A stretch of DNA of 64,000 nt from Aptenodytes patagonicus (taxonomy: Eukaryota; Chordata; Aves; Sphenisciformes; Spheniscidae). The stretch spans positions 20,711,028 through 20,775,027 of the forward strand of contig NC_134952.1 of assembly GCF_965638725.1 (NCBI RefSeq). The letters are read 5' to 3'. The position numbers and the translations under genes are program-made. How positions within the stretch are numbered: position 1 is the stretch's first letter; the number at the start of each line of letters is the position of its first letter. The notes below the pieces were generated by a model. That model saw only the letters and a program-made list of their open reading frames with translations. It was not told where the DNA came from and made no database searches. Below are positions 36,201-46,632 of the stretch, in pieces.

Positions 36201-39200
36201 TGATGCAAGTTAGAATAATATTTTTTTCCTTTTTTTTTTTTAAAAGCTTGATAAATCAGTAATAAGTGCAATTGCTACAAATGATGAATCAGCAAAGAAC
36301 AAAAGCTTGGTAAAGATTTGGTGTGTAACTGAAACCAATGTGGTGAGTATCATGCTAAATTCATTGTCAAGTTCCTCAGGAAATACATTACTGATCTGTA
36401 GCTGACACTCCTTATCATAGGATTGTGAAATTAGTTTTTTAAATGAGTATTTTTTTTTCAGCAGAAAAAGAATGAAAACAATTTAATGTAGTTGTTGCTC
36501 CACTTAAACCAAGGATGTCATACCAGTGGTGAGCTTGACCTGGTTGCTTTCGGTACCATGCAGGCCCTTGCTTATCAGAACTGGTGGTTTGGAGCCAAGC
36601 CTTTTACTCCTTTCACATCCAAATGCCTTTAAACTCCAATACTCCTACCCACTCCCTGCAAGCGGAAAAAATCTGCAATATAGGCCAAAGAAAATATCTC
36701 TTTGCCCACCATTTATCTATTGATCTAACCAGATTTAGTCTTACATGTGTTAGGGTGATCTGGTGGCAGCTGGTTTTTTGCAGCTTTCTTGGAAAACTGC
36801 CCTTGGAGAAAGCTTCTGTGGGGCTACCTCCCATTGCTCTTCACCCAAGCAACACTGCAGCTTGAAGGAATCTGTTGCCCAGATCGACACCAATGAGTAT
36901 TTTGGTAAACTGTGGAGCTGAATGTTTGGTTTGCGTTTTTCAGCTAACTAACAATTAGAGCATTAAATGTTCCTTGGATCTCTAATTAGACTATTCTATT
37001 TGTTGGTATGTATAGAAAAGTAATTCCTGAAGTCCTGAGGCAAAAGATACTTAAGGACACACAGCAGAGGTTAAAATTAAGAGCTTGGGTTTTTAGAGGA
37101 GCCCAGCTCCTATTGAATGACAGTCTGGATGGCCAGTGAAATGCTAGCTAGGGAGATAGTGCCGGGAGCAGAGCTGTGCTAATGCAAAACTCTGCTCAGG
37201 TTACGCTGCTAAGGAGCTGGTTATTTCATCTCAGGGGAGGTATGATGCTTAGGCAGCTGTACTGCTTTCAGGCCCCCAGCCGGCACTTGGCTACCCCTTC
37301 GCTGCACTGCCCGGGCAGGCACAGCCTAACTCTCAGTGAGGTCTGAGCCCCTGAGTCCTACAGTCCCCCCTTACAGTAGTAAGCAACTACACTGAAAGTG
37401 TAGGCTGCAGGTTACATGTCCATATACACACTTTTTTCTGTGTTTGTCTATATTTTGGCTGTGTAACTACTGCCCAAGCATATAGTCAAATTACAAAACC
37501 ACATGAAACTCCTGACTTGAACTTGATGGGGGAAGAGCAAGGTCATTTAAATGATTTACATTCCTAGCGGGTTAAACTCATTTCTGGCAAAAATGATTAA
37601 AGAGACTTATGGCAGGGGTAAATACATGCAGACCCCATATGTTTAAAGCAAAACATAAGGATAAACATTTTGATCTAATGAAGCTGCTTTGAAACTCAGA
37701 TGTCTGAAAAAAATTCAGGAAGGCAAGAAACAACATTGTGTTGTGTTTGTAAAGGCTGATGTTTTGAGACAGGCTGGAGACCAGGCGCTCCCTGAAGATG
37801 TGGGGGCAGTGGATCCACCCCTGGCTTTGCCCATCTGCATCAGCTGGAGGGGAATGCGAATGTGGGTGTCTGCAGGCAGTGCCCAGCAAGAAAATACGAT
37901 TTCTATTTCTTTGTTTCTGCAAAAGAGAATCACTCAAATATGTCTTAAAGATACTTCCTGTTCAGCAGTGTGGTTCAGAGTCCATTTAGCTGTCAGCTGC
38001 TGTTGTGGGGCCATACAGTTTAGTCAGCAAACTGTTCCTTAATCTGCATAAGGACTTATGGACCTAGCGTCAGAATGCAACAGATCTGGGCTAGGAGCTC
38101 TTATAAGGAAGGTTTTATTGCGGTATAAATAGAAATTCAGGTTCAGGTCAGTAATACTAATGCTAATTATAGTGCTAGTAATTAGCTCTTTGATAGCATT
38201 TGAGCTTTAAAAAGGAAAGTAATAGCAGCACCTCTTTTTCTACAGGTAGGAAAACGGAGGCACAGAAAGGCAGCGTAAGCAGCTTGTGCTCATCCAGCAA
38301 CAGAGGCTGCGCTAATATTGTAGTATTCTGAATCACAGTCCTGTGCAATACTCACCAGACCATTAACTACATTTAAGATGACAGTAAAGGGGTCTTTCTT
38401 TCACCCAGGGAAGGTGTGGTACTGGCTGGAAAAGGAATGCCACTGTCCCCCAGCTGCAGCCCAACACGAACCTCTTTCCATGAACCCTGACATCAGTAGT
38501 TAAGGTTCTTAGCTGCTGACGACTTGGTGCTATGCTTATTACAATGAAGAAGGTTTGGGGGATATTTTAATCTTTAAATGTTGTATTGATTGACTTGAGT
38601 AACAGCATAACCATTTATTTTAAGAATGCAAGAAATTTTGCCTTGTCATTAATGTGGTGCCAGCTGACACTCCAGCTTACAAATCCTCCTTTAGTTGAGG
38701 AATGCTTGGTTGCAGTAAAAACCTAGAACTTTGCATGAGCTCTTATTGAAGGGTTGTAGGTGACTGAAGTATCTGCTTTGTCTGGCAATCTTTAGACACT
38801 GCAGAATGTTACAATTCCACCTCCAGAAAACTGCACATCTCCTGACCTTTGCTGGACTGAAGGAAATTCGACATGGACCATCAAGAATGTAACTGAAACA
38901 GAATATATCAGTAAATGTAAGCAGTAGAACTATTTCTCCTTCAGTGATATCTTTACAAATGTATATAGCTTTCTAATGGTGTTAACAGACCATTTCAGAG
39001 GCATATCGAGAGGCACTCGCCTGTATTTGGACACAAGGTACTACTGCAGGTGCAGTCAGAGCAGCCCGTGCTCTCTTATAGCTATGCAGCTGGAGTTACC
39101 AGCATCATCATGGTATCTGGCTGCAGATGGATCTCTTTCCATGCTCCCTGATATCAGTAATTGAGGTCTTCAGTATCATGTCACTCTTGCTATTCAGGTG

Positions 39201-42200
39201 GCTTGGAGCTACAGTTACTTCGCTGTAATGGTTGCTTGGATATCTCCATCCCTATGCATGCCCTTCAGGACTTTGAACAGCCTTTCTCAGGCACACAGCC
39301 ACCTCTGGGAAGAGCCGACCCACCATCCAGCTTGGAGCACACCAAAATTTCCTCACACTGTTATATTCCTCTCCCTTGCACATGGTCACCTAGCTCCTTC
39401 CTGCCCCGCAGGAGAGCCCGCTGTGTATTTTATAAGCGTGTCCATACAAGAGCCCTTCTTAGACATGGCTTTTGTGGAGCAAGGGAGGTGACGTTTTCAC
39501 TCTTTGCATCACCCCCTCAAGCTGTGTGTGCTTTGGTTCCATTTTCTTGGGGGCATGTATGAAAACCAGAGTTGGGCTTGGGATCAGAAGCAAAAATGTA
39601 GCTAGGCTAATTAATTTTCCTTTTCTTTTTCAGGCCAGCATCTCTTTGCAGCCACAGACCTGCCTGATCTTGCCATTGGTCTCATCCTTCTGGCTTTGTC
39701 CCTGCTTGTTCTGTGCTCCTGTTTGGTGATGATAGTTAAGCTATTAAACTCTGTGCTTAAAGGACAAGTGGCGAGCATTATCAAGAAGACAATCAACACT
39801 GGTAATTATCTGCTTTTCCTGAAGATTGTTTTCAGGAATGACAAGGACGCTGAGCACATTTATTGATGTTCTGGCAGATATTATAGAATAGTTTAAAGAA
39901 AACAGTATTAAACCAAAATTGCCCCTCCCCCCCAACATTTTTTCTCCTCAGCGTGTTATTTTCTTTCTTTTGAAAATCTATTAATGAACAGCTTGCTTGT
40001 GAACTGCAGCAGATTAACAGCAACAGCGATCAAAGTCCAGGCTCTGTTTCTTGACATATAATCATTAGCTGTTAGAAATGTAATGTTTCCATCCTCAAAA
40101 GATAGCACCGAAGTGCTGAGATTGTGATTGCCTGCTCTGGCACGGAGCCTGCATGTTTATTCTAAACTAAGTTGAAAAACAGTTTGTGGTGACTAATGAT
40201 CTAATTCCCTTTGCTGTGTTCTCCAGGCGTATTTCAGCATGGATCCACTGAGTGCAAATGTTTTTATTTTTCACTTGCTTGCTTTTTCTTCATCCTCCCT
40301 TGAATGGAGAGGTTAGAACCTGTAGCAGAGAAAAGCAGTCCTGGCATGTCTCTGGCTGTGGTTGAAGAGAGGGTTCACAGAAATGGGGAAGGCAACAAAG
40401 TGGTCCCCATGCTGTCTTCTCTTCTCCTGGGCAAAGAACACTGCCCGAATCAAAAACGAGGGGTAGAAAGTAATCAGCTGCTGGTTACTGTTCATTTGTG
40501 ATCTACTCTGTGTTCCTCTGTGTCTTCCCAGCTGAGTAATTCCTGACTTCTTGGCTCACTCATAAATCCACAGAAAACCGGGGACCATTGTGCCTAGTTT
40601 CTCTAATCAGTGTGATTAGCTTTTCTTTGCACGAGTTAACAAGTAAACTTTTAGGAGGTGATCTGCTTGAAACTAGTTAGAACAAACAACCTGATTTTCT
40701 CAGGATGGTCTTCAGAGCTTTCTGAAGATCCGATCCATGCAGCAGGTGCCTGGTTGCTGAAACCAAGGCACTCAAGACACCTAGAAGGTGTTGTGTTGAC
40801 CTCTGTAGAAACATTTCTGGTACCTAATTGTATTACAATATTATTGCTACTCTGGGTCAGGACAAATGTCTACTTAGCCTAGTATTCTTCTCAAATTGTA
40901 TCCAGTGGTAGAAGGCTGGAGAGGGAGTACAGCGAACAGGGTAAATTAGAGTAGTAGAAGTGACTCTGACCCAAAATCGTCATGTAAGAGACAATATGCA
41001 GACAATGTATCTACAATTGAAATGCTTAATAGTCTTTTCACTGCTGTGTTACTGTTACATAGACATTCTGTTACACTAAAGACAATGTTCTCCCTCTATT
41101 TTTTTTAGATTTCCCATTTCCTTTTACTTGGCTAGCTGGATACCTGGCTATGCTCGCAGGGGCTGGTATGACCTTCATTGTCCAAAGTAGTTCTGTTTTC
41201 ACATCTGCTATTACACCCCTTGTTGGTAAGCTGTCAATACTGTATTCTTTATCCCCATGTTTTATCCTCTCCATCATTCTGAAACCACTCAACCCTGTTT
41301 CTTTTCTCCTAGGCATTGGCGTTATAAGCATAGAGCGCTCTTATCCCCTTACCTTAGGAGCTAACATTGGCACAACCACAACAGCTATACTTGCAGCTTT
41401 AGCAAGTCCAGGGAGTACATTAAAATATTCATTACAGGTCAGTATAAGCCAATGCTTCCTTGACTTCATTTAGAAGTTGCAACTTTTCTGAAGAAAAACC
41501 TAACAAAATTGGCTCTGATGCAAATATGCCATGGATGTTGTGCTTGATTTTGACCTATTAATGGCAGCTCATTAATTTCAACTACTAGAGAAAAAGGCTT
41601 TGAATAAGCATTCTCAGAATGTCAATATACAATAGAATCTTTCTTTCATAAATTGGTCTTGATCTGATCGAATTAATTCAGAAGTGAGACAGGGTTGGCC
41701 ACTTGACCCTGATCGTGGGATCTCTGCAGCTTAGAATTCAGTGCCCGCGTCTCTGACAGCCCTTTTAGGTAGTCCCCTATGAGGGTTACTAATTTCCATA
41801 AGTTCCCTCCTCAGGACCCTAACTCTGTTCATGCAGTGTATAGGGACTCCTGTAACCTAAGTGAAGGCTGTAACAACCCGTAAGATGGCAAGCTGTCTAC
41901 CTACCTGAGGTTGCAGTGAGTATCAGGACATATAGTTTCTCATTGTCAATCTAATCTGAGTGGGTCTTATTGAATTCCTTGTTGCCTTAGACTATTTGAA
42001 AAGTAGGCAGCCTGGCTTTGAGCTTCCATTTACCACCAGGTAAAGAACATTCCAGACAGAAGATAACATTTGAATGAACCCTCTACATCAAAGAGTGAAA
42101 AGATAATGAAGTTTCCTTTGTGAATAGGATGAATGTTTTTTACTAACCACAATAAATTAAGAAAATTACGGAAGTCATTTTATTGTCCTCAGGCATGACA

Positions 42201-43650
42201 GAACAGATGTAATCATGAGAAGATACTATCTTGACCAAGCTCAGATTTCATGATAACTTGCTGTTTTTATAATGTACTTTAAAAATAAACCCCTGTACTT
42301 TCATGTTTACTTTAGTCTGATAACAGTTATAGAATGAAAATAGTATAAGGTGAGCATGGAACGTACTGTTTTGTTCAGTATATGCTTATTCTGTCTAAGC
42401 GACTTCTGAAAGCTTTAGCAAGTAGGTGTCTCTTTACGCTTATTTTAAAAAAAAAAACAATTTTGAAGAATGTGAATCAAATTATTATAAAAGACCCAGA
42501 CAAAGTCACATTCCAGGAATCTCCTCAGTGCCCTATAAACTTTTAGCTAATTTTTGGAAAATACAGGTTTGTACCATTAACAATTTATCAATAGCCTGTA
42601 TGCAATATCTAATTTACACTTCCTATCTTTTAATTGGAAACTTATAGATGCAGAACCCAATAATGAACAGTTCTCGTGTAGTTCTCATGCCTTACTAACA
42701 GCAGGACTGTTTCCCGATAGCTGTTTGGTTTATCAGCTTTATTTCTGATGGACTCCATTTCTTGCATTTGAAAGCTGCATTTTAAGACTTCTCCATCTGC
42801 TGGGAGATATGTCGTCCCCTTTAGGCTTGCCTTGTTTCCAAATTCTGTCCCCTGTGTGTAGGCAGTGATCTTCACAATGTACAAGGTATTACCGAGTCCT
42901 TGCTTCGTGCTAGGAAAGGCCTTGCAGTGAAAAGGCATGAAAGACAAGAAAAACAGTGGGAAGCAAGGGAAGGGAAACTATGGAGTCTTAGTGCCACTGG
43001 AAGTTATTATCATGTGAGTAGGAGCATTTAAAGGCATTTTAGTTAATGAACTTCTCAATTGTTTTTGCTTTCAGATTGCCTTGTGCCACTTTTTCTTCAA
43101 TATCTCTGGGATTATTCTGTTTTACCCACTACCTTTTACCCGGCTGCCAATCCGCATGTCCAAGACCTTGGGAAACGTAACAGCCAAGTACAGATGGTTT
43201 GCTATATTTTATCTTCTCGTCTGCTTCTTTCTTTTGCCTTTGCTTGTATTTGGTCTGTCACTGGCAGGCTTGCCAGTCCTTTTGGGTGTTTGCCTTCCCC
43301 TGTTTGCTTTTTTTATTGCTGTGATTGTAATTAATATTATGCAGTCAAAGCGACCACATTCACTGCCTGAGAAACTCCAAAATTGGGATTTCCTACCCAT
43401 CTGGATGCACTCCCTAGAGCCCTGGGACAATATAATTATGTCTTCGCTCTCCTTTTGTGGGAAACACTGCTGCGGCTTCTGCAAGTGCTGCAAAGTCAAT
43501 GCAGAACAGGAGGGTGCCAAAGACAAGCAGCTAAAAACTATGGAGGTTTATGAAAACACCATTGCAATGGCTGATGAAGAAAGAGGTGGAAGAAGGGCAC
43601 CAACTGCAGCTTGTGTTGAAAAAACAGGCACAAACAACACAGCCTTATAG
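30903..43650 (+). CDS. SLC34A2: Sodium-dependent phosphate transporter NaPi-IIb, 12 coding exons
   Basis: NaPi-IIb moves phosphate with sodium across apical membranes, notably in intestine and lung alveolar type II cells. The coding exons are 30903-31008, 31113-31247, 31826-31954, 32881-33024, 33675-33786, 35314-35509, 36247-36342, 38796-38916, 39634-39801, 41109-41225, 41313-41437 and 43075-43650. All introns are GT-AG and phases agree, giving 2,025 bases and 674 residues, against about 690 in human. Landmarks are QSSS repeats at residues 155-158 and 428-431, matching GANIGT motifs at 184-189 and 457-462, an extracellular loop with six Asn-X-Ser/Thr sites and Cys300/319/325/347, and a Cys cluster at 611-622. 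Ala212, Ala214 and Asp218 match the residues that make IIa/IIb electrogenic, unlike IIc. The ATG has A at -3 and G at +4. No frameshift or missing motif is seen. NaPi-IIa and IIc are excluded by the Cys-rich tail and the Asp respectively. Confidence 0.97.
31113..31247 (+). CDS. SLC34A2: SLC34A2 coding exon 2 (residues 36-81)
   Basis: It encodes the rest of the cytosolic N-terminal region, including an acidic [14 protein letters not shown] stretch characteristic of the family. The acceptor is TTTCATCAG and the donor GTAGCC, phase 1 to phase 1. The frame stays open past the donor for about 40 codons, but the protein match does not. Confidence 0.95.
31826..31954 (+). CDS. SLC34A2: SLC34A2 coding exon 3 (residues 81-124)
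   Basis: It encodes the first membrane segment, about residues 91-115, rich in Leu and Ile and preceded by the basic DRKGKIIR. It ends SSAFQLVGG, where the final Gly codon is split across the intron. Acceptor TTTTGCAG, donor GTATGA. Confidence 0.96.
32881..33024 (+). CDS. SLC34A2: SLC34A2 coding exon 4, first QSSS repeat
   Basis: Residues 124-172. It carries the first QSSS motif at 155-158 followed by TSSS, the re-entrant hairpin that helps form the sodium/phosphate site in SLC34 proteins. Acceptor TTTGTAG, donor GTAAGT, phase 1 on both sides. Confidence 0.97.
33195..33241. repeat. (TAG)n microsatellite in SLC34A2 intron 4
   Basis: About 14 TAG units with a short TAA prefix, roughly 170 bases after the donor at 33025. 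A pure trinucleotide array of this length is likely to vary between individuals. Confidence 0.95.
33675..33786 (+). CDS. SLC34A2: SLC34A2 coding exon 5 (residues 172-209)
   Basis: It encodes [14 protein letters not shown], the conserved segment following the first QSSS repeat, and ALMQAGDR. It enters in phase 1 and leaves in phase 2, splitting Arg209. Confidence 0.97.
35314..35509 (+). CDS. SLC34A2: SLC34A2 coding exon 6, electrogenicity residues
   Basis: Residues 209-274. The AGATIHD segment contains Ala212, Ala214 and Asp218, the set that is Ser, Ser and Gly in electroneutral NaPi-IIc. A hydrophobic span at 219-241 follows, then the start of the large extracellular loop. It leaves in phase 0 at donor GTAAGC. 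Confidence 0.97.
35581..35594. repeat. G14 homopolymer in intron 6
   Basis: Fourteen consecutive G, 72 bases beyond the exon 6 donor. Such runs are error-prone in sequencing, so the exact count is doubtful. Confidence 0.9.
36247..36342 (+). CDS. SLC34A2: SLC34A2 coding exon 7, extracellular loop
   Basis: Thirty-two codons (275-306), phase 0 on both sides, so skipping would not shift the frame. It holds the Asn292 sequon and Cys300. Asn305-Val306 pairs with Thr307 of the next exon to form a sequon across the junction. The acceptor is a long T tract ending AAAAG. Confidence 0.95.
38472..38512. repeat. Diverged short repeat, copy 1 (intron 7)
   Basis: A 41-base stretch with CTCTTTCCATG and ATCAGTA resembles 39133-39173 in the same orientation, at roughly 80% by eye. 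It may be part of an old interspersed repeat or a local duplication. Confidence 0.5.
38796..38916 (+). CDS. SLC34A2: SLC34A2 coding exon 8, extracellular loop
   Basis: Residues 307-347. It holds sequons at Asn310, 318, 330 and 337 and Cys319 and Cys325, with Cys347 split at its end. In human NaPi-IIb the equivalent loop is disulfide-bonded and heavily glycosylated. It follows the longest intron, 2,453 bases. Confidence 0.96.
39133..39173. repeat. Diverged short repeat, copy 2 (intron 8)
   Basis: Partner of 38472-38512, lying on the other side of coding exon 8. The weaker similarity outside the 41 bases does not define element ends. Confidence 0.5.
39634..39801 (+). CDS. SLC34A2: SLC34A2 coding exon 9 (residues 347-403)
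   Basis: It finishes the extracellular loop and encodes a strongly hydrophobic membrane segment, about 359-382, followed by the basic [13 protein letters not shown] stretch that leads into the second repeat half. Acceptor TTTTTCAG, donor GTAATT. Confidence 0.97.
41109..41225 (+). CDS. SLC34A2: SLC34A2 coding exon 10, second QSSS repeat
   Basis: Residues 403-442. The second QSSS motif lies at 428-431 within [18 protein letters not shown], the inverted partner of the first hairpin. Acceptor TTTTTTAG, donor GTAAGC. It is separated from the next exon by only 87 bases. Confidence 0.97.
41313..41437 (+). CDS. SLC34A2: SLC34A2 coding exon 11 (residues 442-483)
   Basis: It encodes [20 protein letters not shown], a strongly conserved SLC34 signature, then [14 protein letters not shown]. 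It enters in phase 1 and leaves in phase 0 at donor GTCAGT. Confidence 0.97.
43075..43650 (+). CDS. SLC34A2: SLC34A2 last coding exon (residues 484-674)
   Basis: It encodes the last membrane segments ([16 protein letters not shown], then about 525-548 and 549-571) and the cytosolic tail. Cysteines at 611, 615, 616, 619, 621 and 622 form the tail cluster typical of IIb. The protein ends NTAL at TAG 43648-43650, not in the TRL PDZ-binding end of NaPi-IIa. Confidence 0.97.
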   Translation: MALCHFFFNISGIILFYPLPFTRLPIRMSKTLGNVTAKYRWFAIFYLLVCFFLLPLLVFGLSLAGLPVLLGVCLPLFAFFIAVIVINIMQSKRPHSLPEKLQNWDFLPIWMHSLEPWDNIIMSSLSFCGKHCCGFCKCCKVNAEQEGAKDKQLKTMEVYENTIAMADEERGGRRAPTAACVEKTGTNNTAL

Positions 43651-44818
43651 TAGCGGCTCAACCCCCATTAGCAGAGATACAGCATAGGACAGTCAGGCTC
43701 TTGAAAACCACCTTGGACAATGCACTGAGGACAGAGTGAACATTTTGTTAGGTTCCTGCAGCCAGTGATATATCACTCATCAAGGAACAGAGTCAAACAA
43801 GCTTGACAGAGTCCCTAGAAAATCTCTGATCAGTTGAAAAGCTAATGACAGATTTGCTTACAGAGGATCTACTATGTGCTACCTTCATCCAGTGCTATCA
43901 GTAGCAAACAAAAGAAATCCTGATGTAGTCCCATGAAGAGAGGGCTGAAAGGAGTGGTGATCAATTAAAACAATTAAAAAACAAACAAACAAACAATGCA
44001 CTTGTAGAACACCCTTTCTAACCTACCGGCTTATTCAGCAGAAGTTACTTTATAATACCTAAAAAGCTCTGGAAATGGAAAGAAAAAAAAAAGAAAAAAA
44101 CCCAGAGAATTCTAATGTTTTCATTGGCCGGTTTGCAGTGGTCAAAATGGAAAATAGTAGTTTTCCCAGTATGGACAAAATCTATTCTGTGTGTGTGAAG
44201 GAAAATGAAATGCTGGGACATTCTTCAGAAGCTCTGGGAGTCCTACTCAAGCATAAGGGTGTGCATAAGCCCATTTTGAGCCTGCTCTGTCTCCTTTAAC
44301 ACTGGGGAGTTATCTCAAACTAAAGGCCATAAAAGTAATTGCTGATCCTTCTGCCTGCTGAAGCATAAGCACTGGGTTTGGAGACACTGGGTGGCTACCA
44401 AAGGGCCTGATGGAGTCAGGATGTGGCTGTGTGGCCATTCCTCTCTCCAGATGGTCCTCTCCAATCCTGTCACCACGTAACTCCACAGTCAGAGGAATGG
44501 TGCAGGAGGGAGGACAAGTGGCCAGCGTAGGGGAGGAGACAGCCATCCAAGCCTGGGCTGACGCCAGGAGATCTGTGTGCAACTGTGGCTCCTTTTGGCT
44601 GAGCCACAAAATGACCTTTCAGAGTAGTGGTGGAGACTGGCTTTAGAGCTACAAAACAGGGAACCTGGAGAGCAGATTATGGCTAGCGCGGGACATACGG
44701 TAACATTTACTGGAGAGAAAGGAGTGTTCACTCTGCACCATCACTTTGTGCTCTGAACCACCCTCCTTGGAAATAATGTGAATTTTACTGGCAATTGTAT
44801 ATAGCAATCCAAATCCCA

Positions 44819-44824
44819 AATAAA
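44819..44824 (+). terminator. SLC34A2: Possible proximal polyA signal AATAAA
   Basis: Canonical hexamer 1.17 kb after the stop, followed within 40 bases by GT-rich GTAGTGTAG and TGTGTAG sequence. It could give a short 3' UTR isoform. Confidence 0.35.
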
Positions 44825-46626
44825 ATCCGTAAGTAGTGTAGTCACTACCATGTGTAGTCAATCCATAGGTAGTGTAGCACTTGGTGGGAAGCTGGTTGTG
44901 CTCAGATCATACTGTTACTGATGTTTTAGTAAATGCTCGTGAGGCTGCTCTGAATCATGGGCTGACAAAAGGCATAATTTCAATGCCAGAAAAAGAGCAT
45001 TTCAAAGACGCACTGAGTACTTCTGCAGGCCTTCAATAGTTTAGATATCAGTGAGTATGGGATAATATCTGAAGTCCAACCACTAAAAAAAATCAGGTGG
45101 CTGAGTGTAGGCCAAGTGTCATTTAAAGCCAGTTTACATGGCTGAGTTGTAAATTAAATTTGTAATGGAAATGCTGAGAAGACCCTTAGTTTAACATAGC
45201 CGCTCAGTGCTACTACAACACATTTACTTCTGAATAGTTGTTCGTTTTCTGCAGAGCTCTGGAATTCAATAGCTTGTATTTGGCTATCAGGTAAATATGT
45301 ATATTTTAGAAGTGAAAATTGTTTTCATTTACTTTTTTAAACTGACATTTAAACTGGCAAACTATGTTGCTGAAAATGTGTTTGCAAATTGCATTCATAC
45401 TGAGATTCCAGCTGTCTCTATAATTGTGAACCAGTGACAAAATGCTCAGAATCAGACTGAATTTCCAAAAGCATGTAGTTTTGGTATAGTTCTGCTCTTT
45501 TGGGGTTTAGTAGCAGAGAGCAGAGTTATGCCAAACTATTCTTTTAAAAATTATTTTCCTTGTCCTTCCTATAGTTGAAACAGAATGTTGTCAGCATCTC
45601 ATTTTTAAAGTGGATTTTTCATATCTTCAATAATTCTTCTTCATTTTATTCTCACAATTCTGGATGCTTTCAGAATCTGTTTCTTTAAATCCCAGCGTGC
45701 ATGTTCCACGCTCTGTTTCTTTGGAAAAAATATGAGAAAAATATCCAGAATCCTTTCCAAGTTATCTCCAGTTTCCATTGACCATCCATTGAAACAGGAA
45801 ACGTTTTCATCTATTTTCACTCATTTCTTAAACAATGTGCACCTTATTTTGCATCTTGAGGTAAAACCGTCAAGCACAGTGATAACAACTGTGGGAAAGC
45901 AGTTCTTATGAAAGAATCAGGGTAATAATATTAATAGTCAGACATACCAGTACTTTATGGTTCCTCATTGTAACATTTCCCCCATGATATATTCAGTTCT
46001 TACTCTCCTCTCTCCTTGCTCCAGGCCATATTGTGCCATGGTTTTAGGCAGATTCTGGCAAAGATTTCTGTTTAACACTTGACAGCACAACATGTCCTGG
46101 CATATTTCCCCCCCTACTCTTACCAAAAGATATTTACACTTTATTTATAATTATTTGAGTGTACAGAATTTTTCGTAAGTTATACAGAAAAAGACTCGTG
46201 ATTGTGTTATATACTACATATTTGAAAACTATGCAAAATTTATCTATAAAAATGTAAAAAGGTACTACTGTATATTTTGTAATATAACTTTTCAAATTGT
46301 TTGTAACTGTGTATACTGCGTATTATGGAGGCTGTTGGCTCCATCAATAGGTTACGTAAAGATTGTTAGCAATGCAGAGACAGATTTCTTAAAGACGAAA
46401 AACACCTACATATTTTCATAATATGGCTTAATGCACAAGATTATCGAACTCTACTTTTCTAAAAGATCTGAATTGTCTGTAATAAGGAATTTTGGAAATA
46501 CAAGGCTTCTAAAATACTTTTTTAAAATCTTAAACTCTATATCTTTGAACTGTTTTGAGGACAGTATATGGCTTTATACTTTGTTATGAATATTCATCTT
46601 GTCTGTCCTCATGCATTGAAAGTAAA

Positions 46627-46632
46627 AATAAA
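46627..46632 (+). terminator. SLC34A2: Distal polyA signal AATAAA of SLC34A2
   Basis: Canonical AATAAA closing the AU-rich end of the 3' UTR, with cleavage expected 10-30 bases later. The DNA beyond shows no continuing UTR character. Confidence 0.65.
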
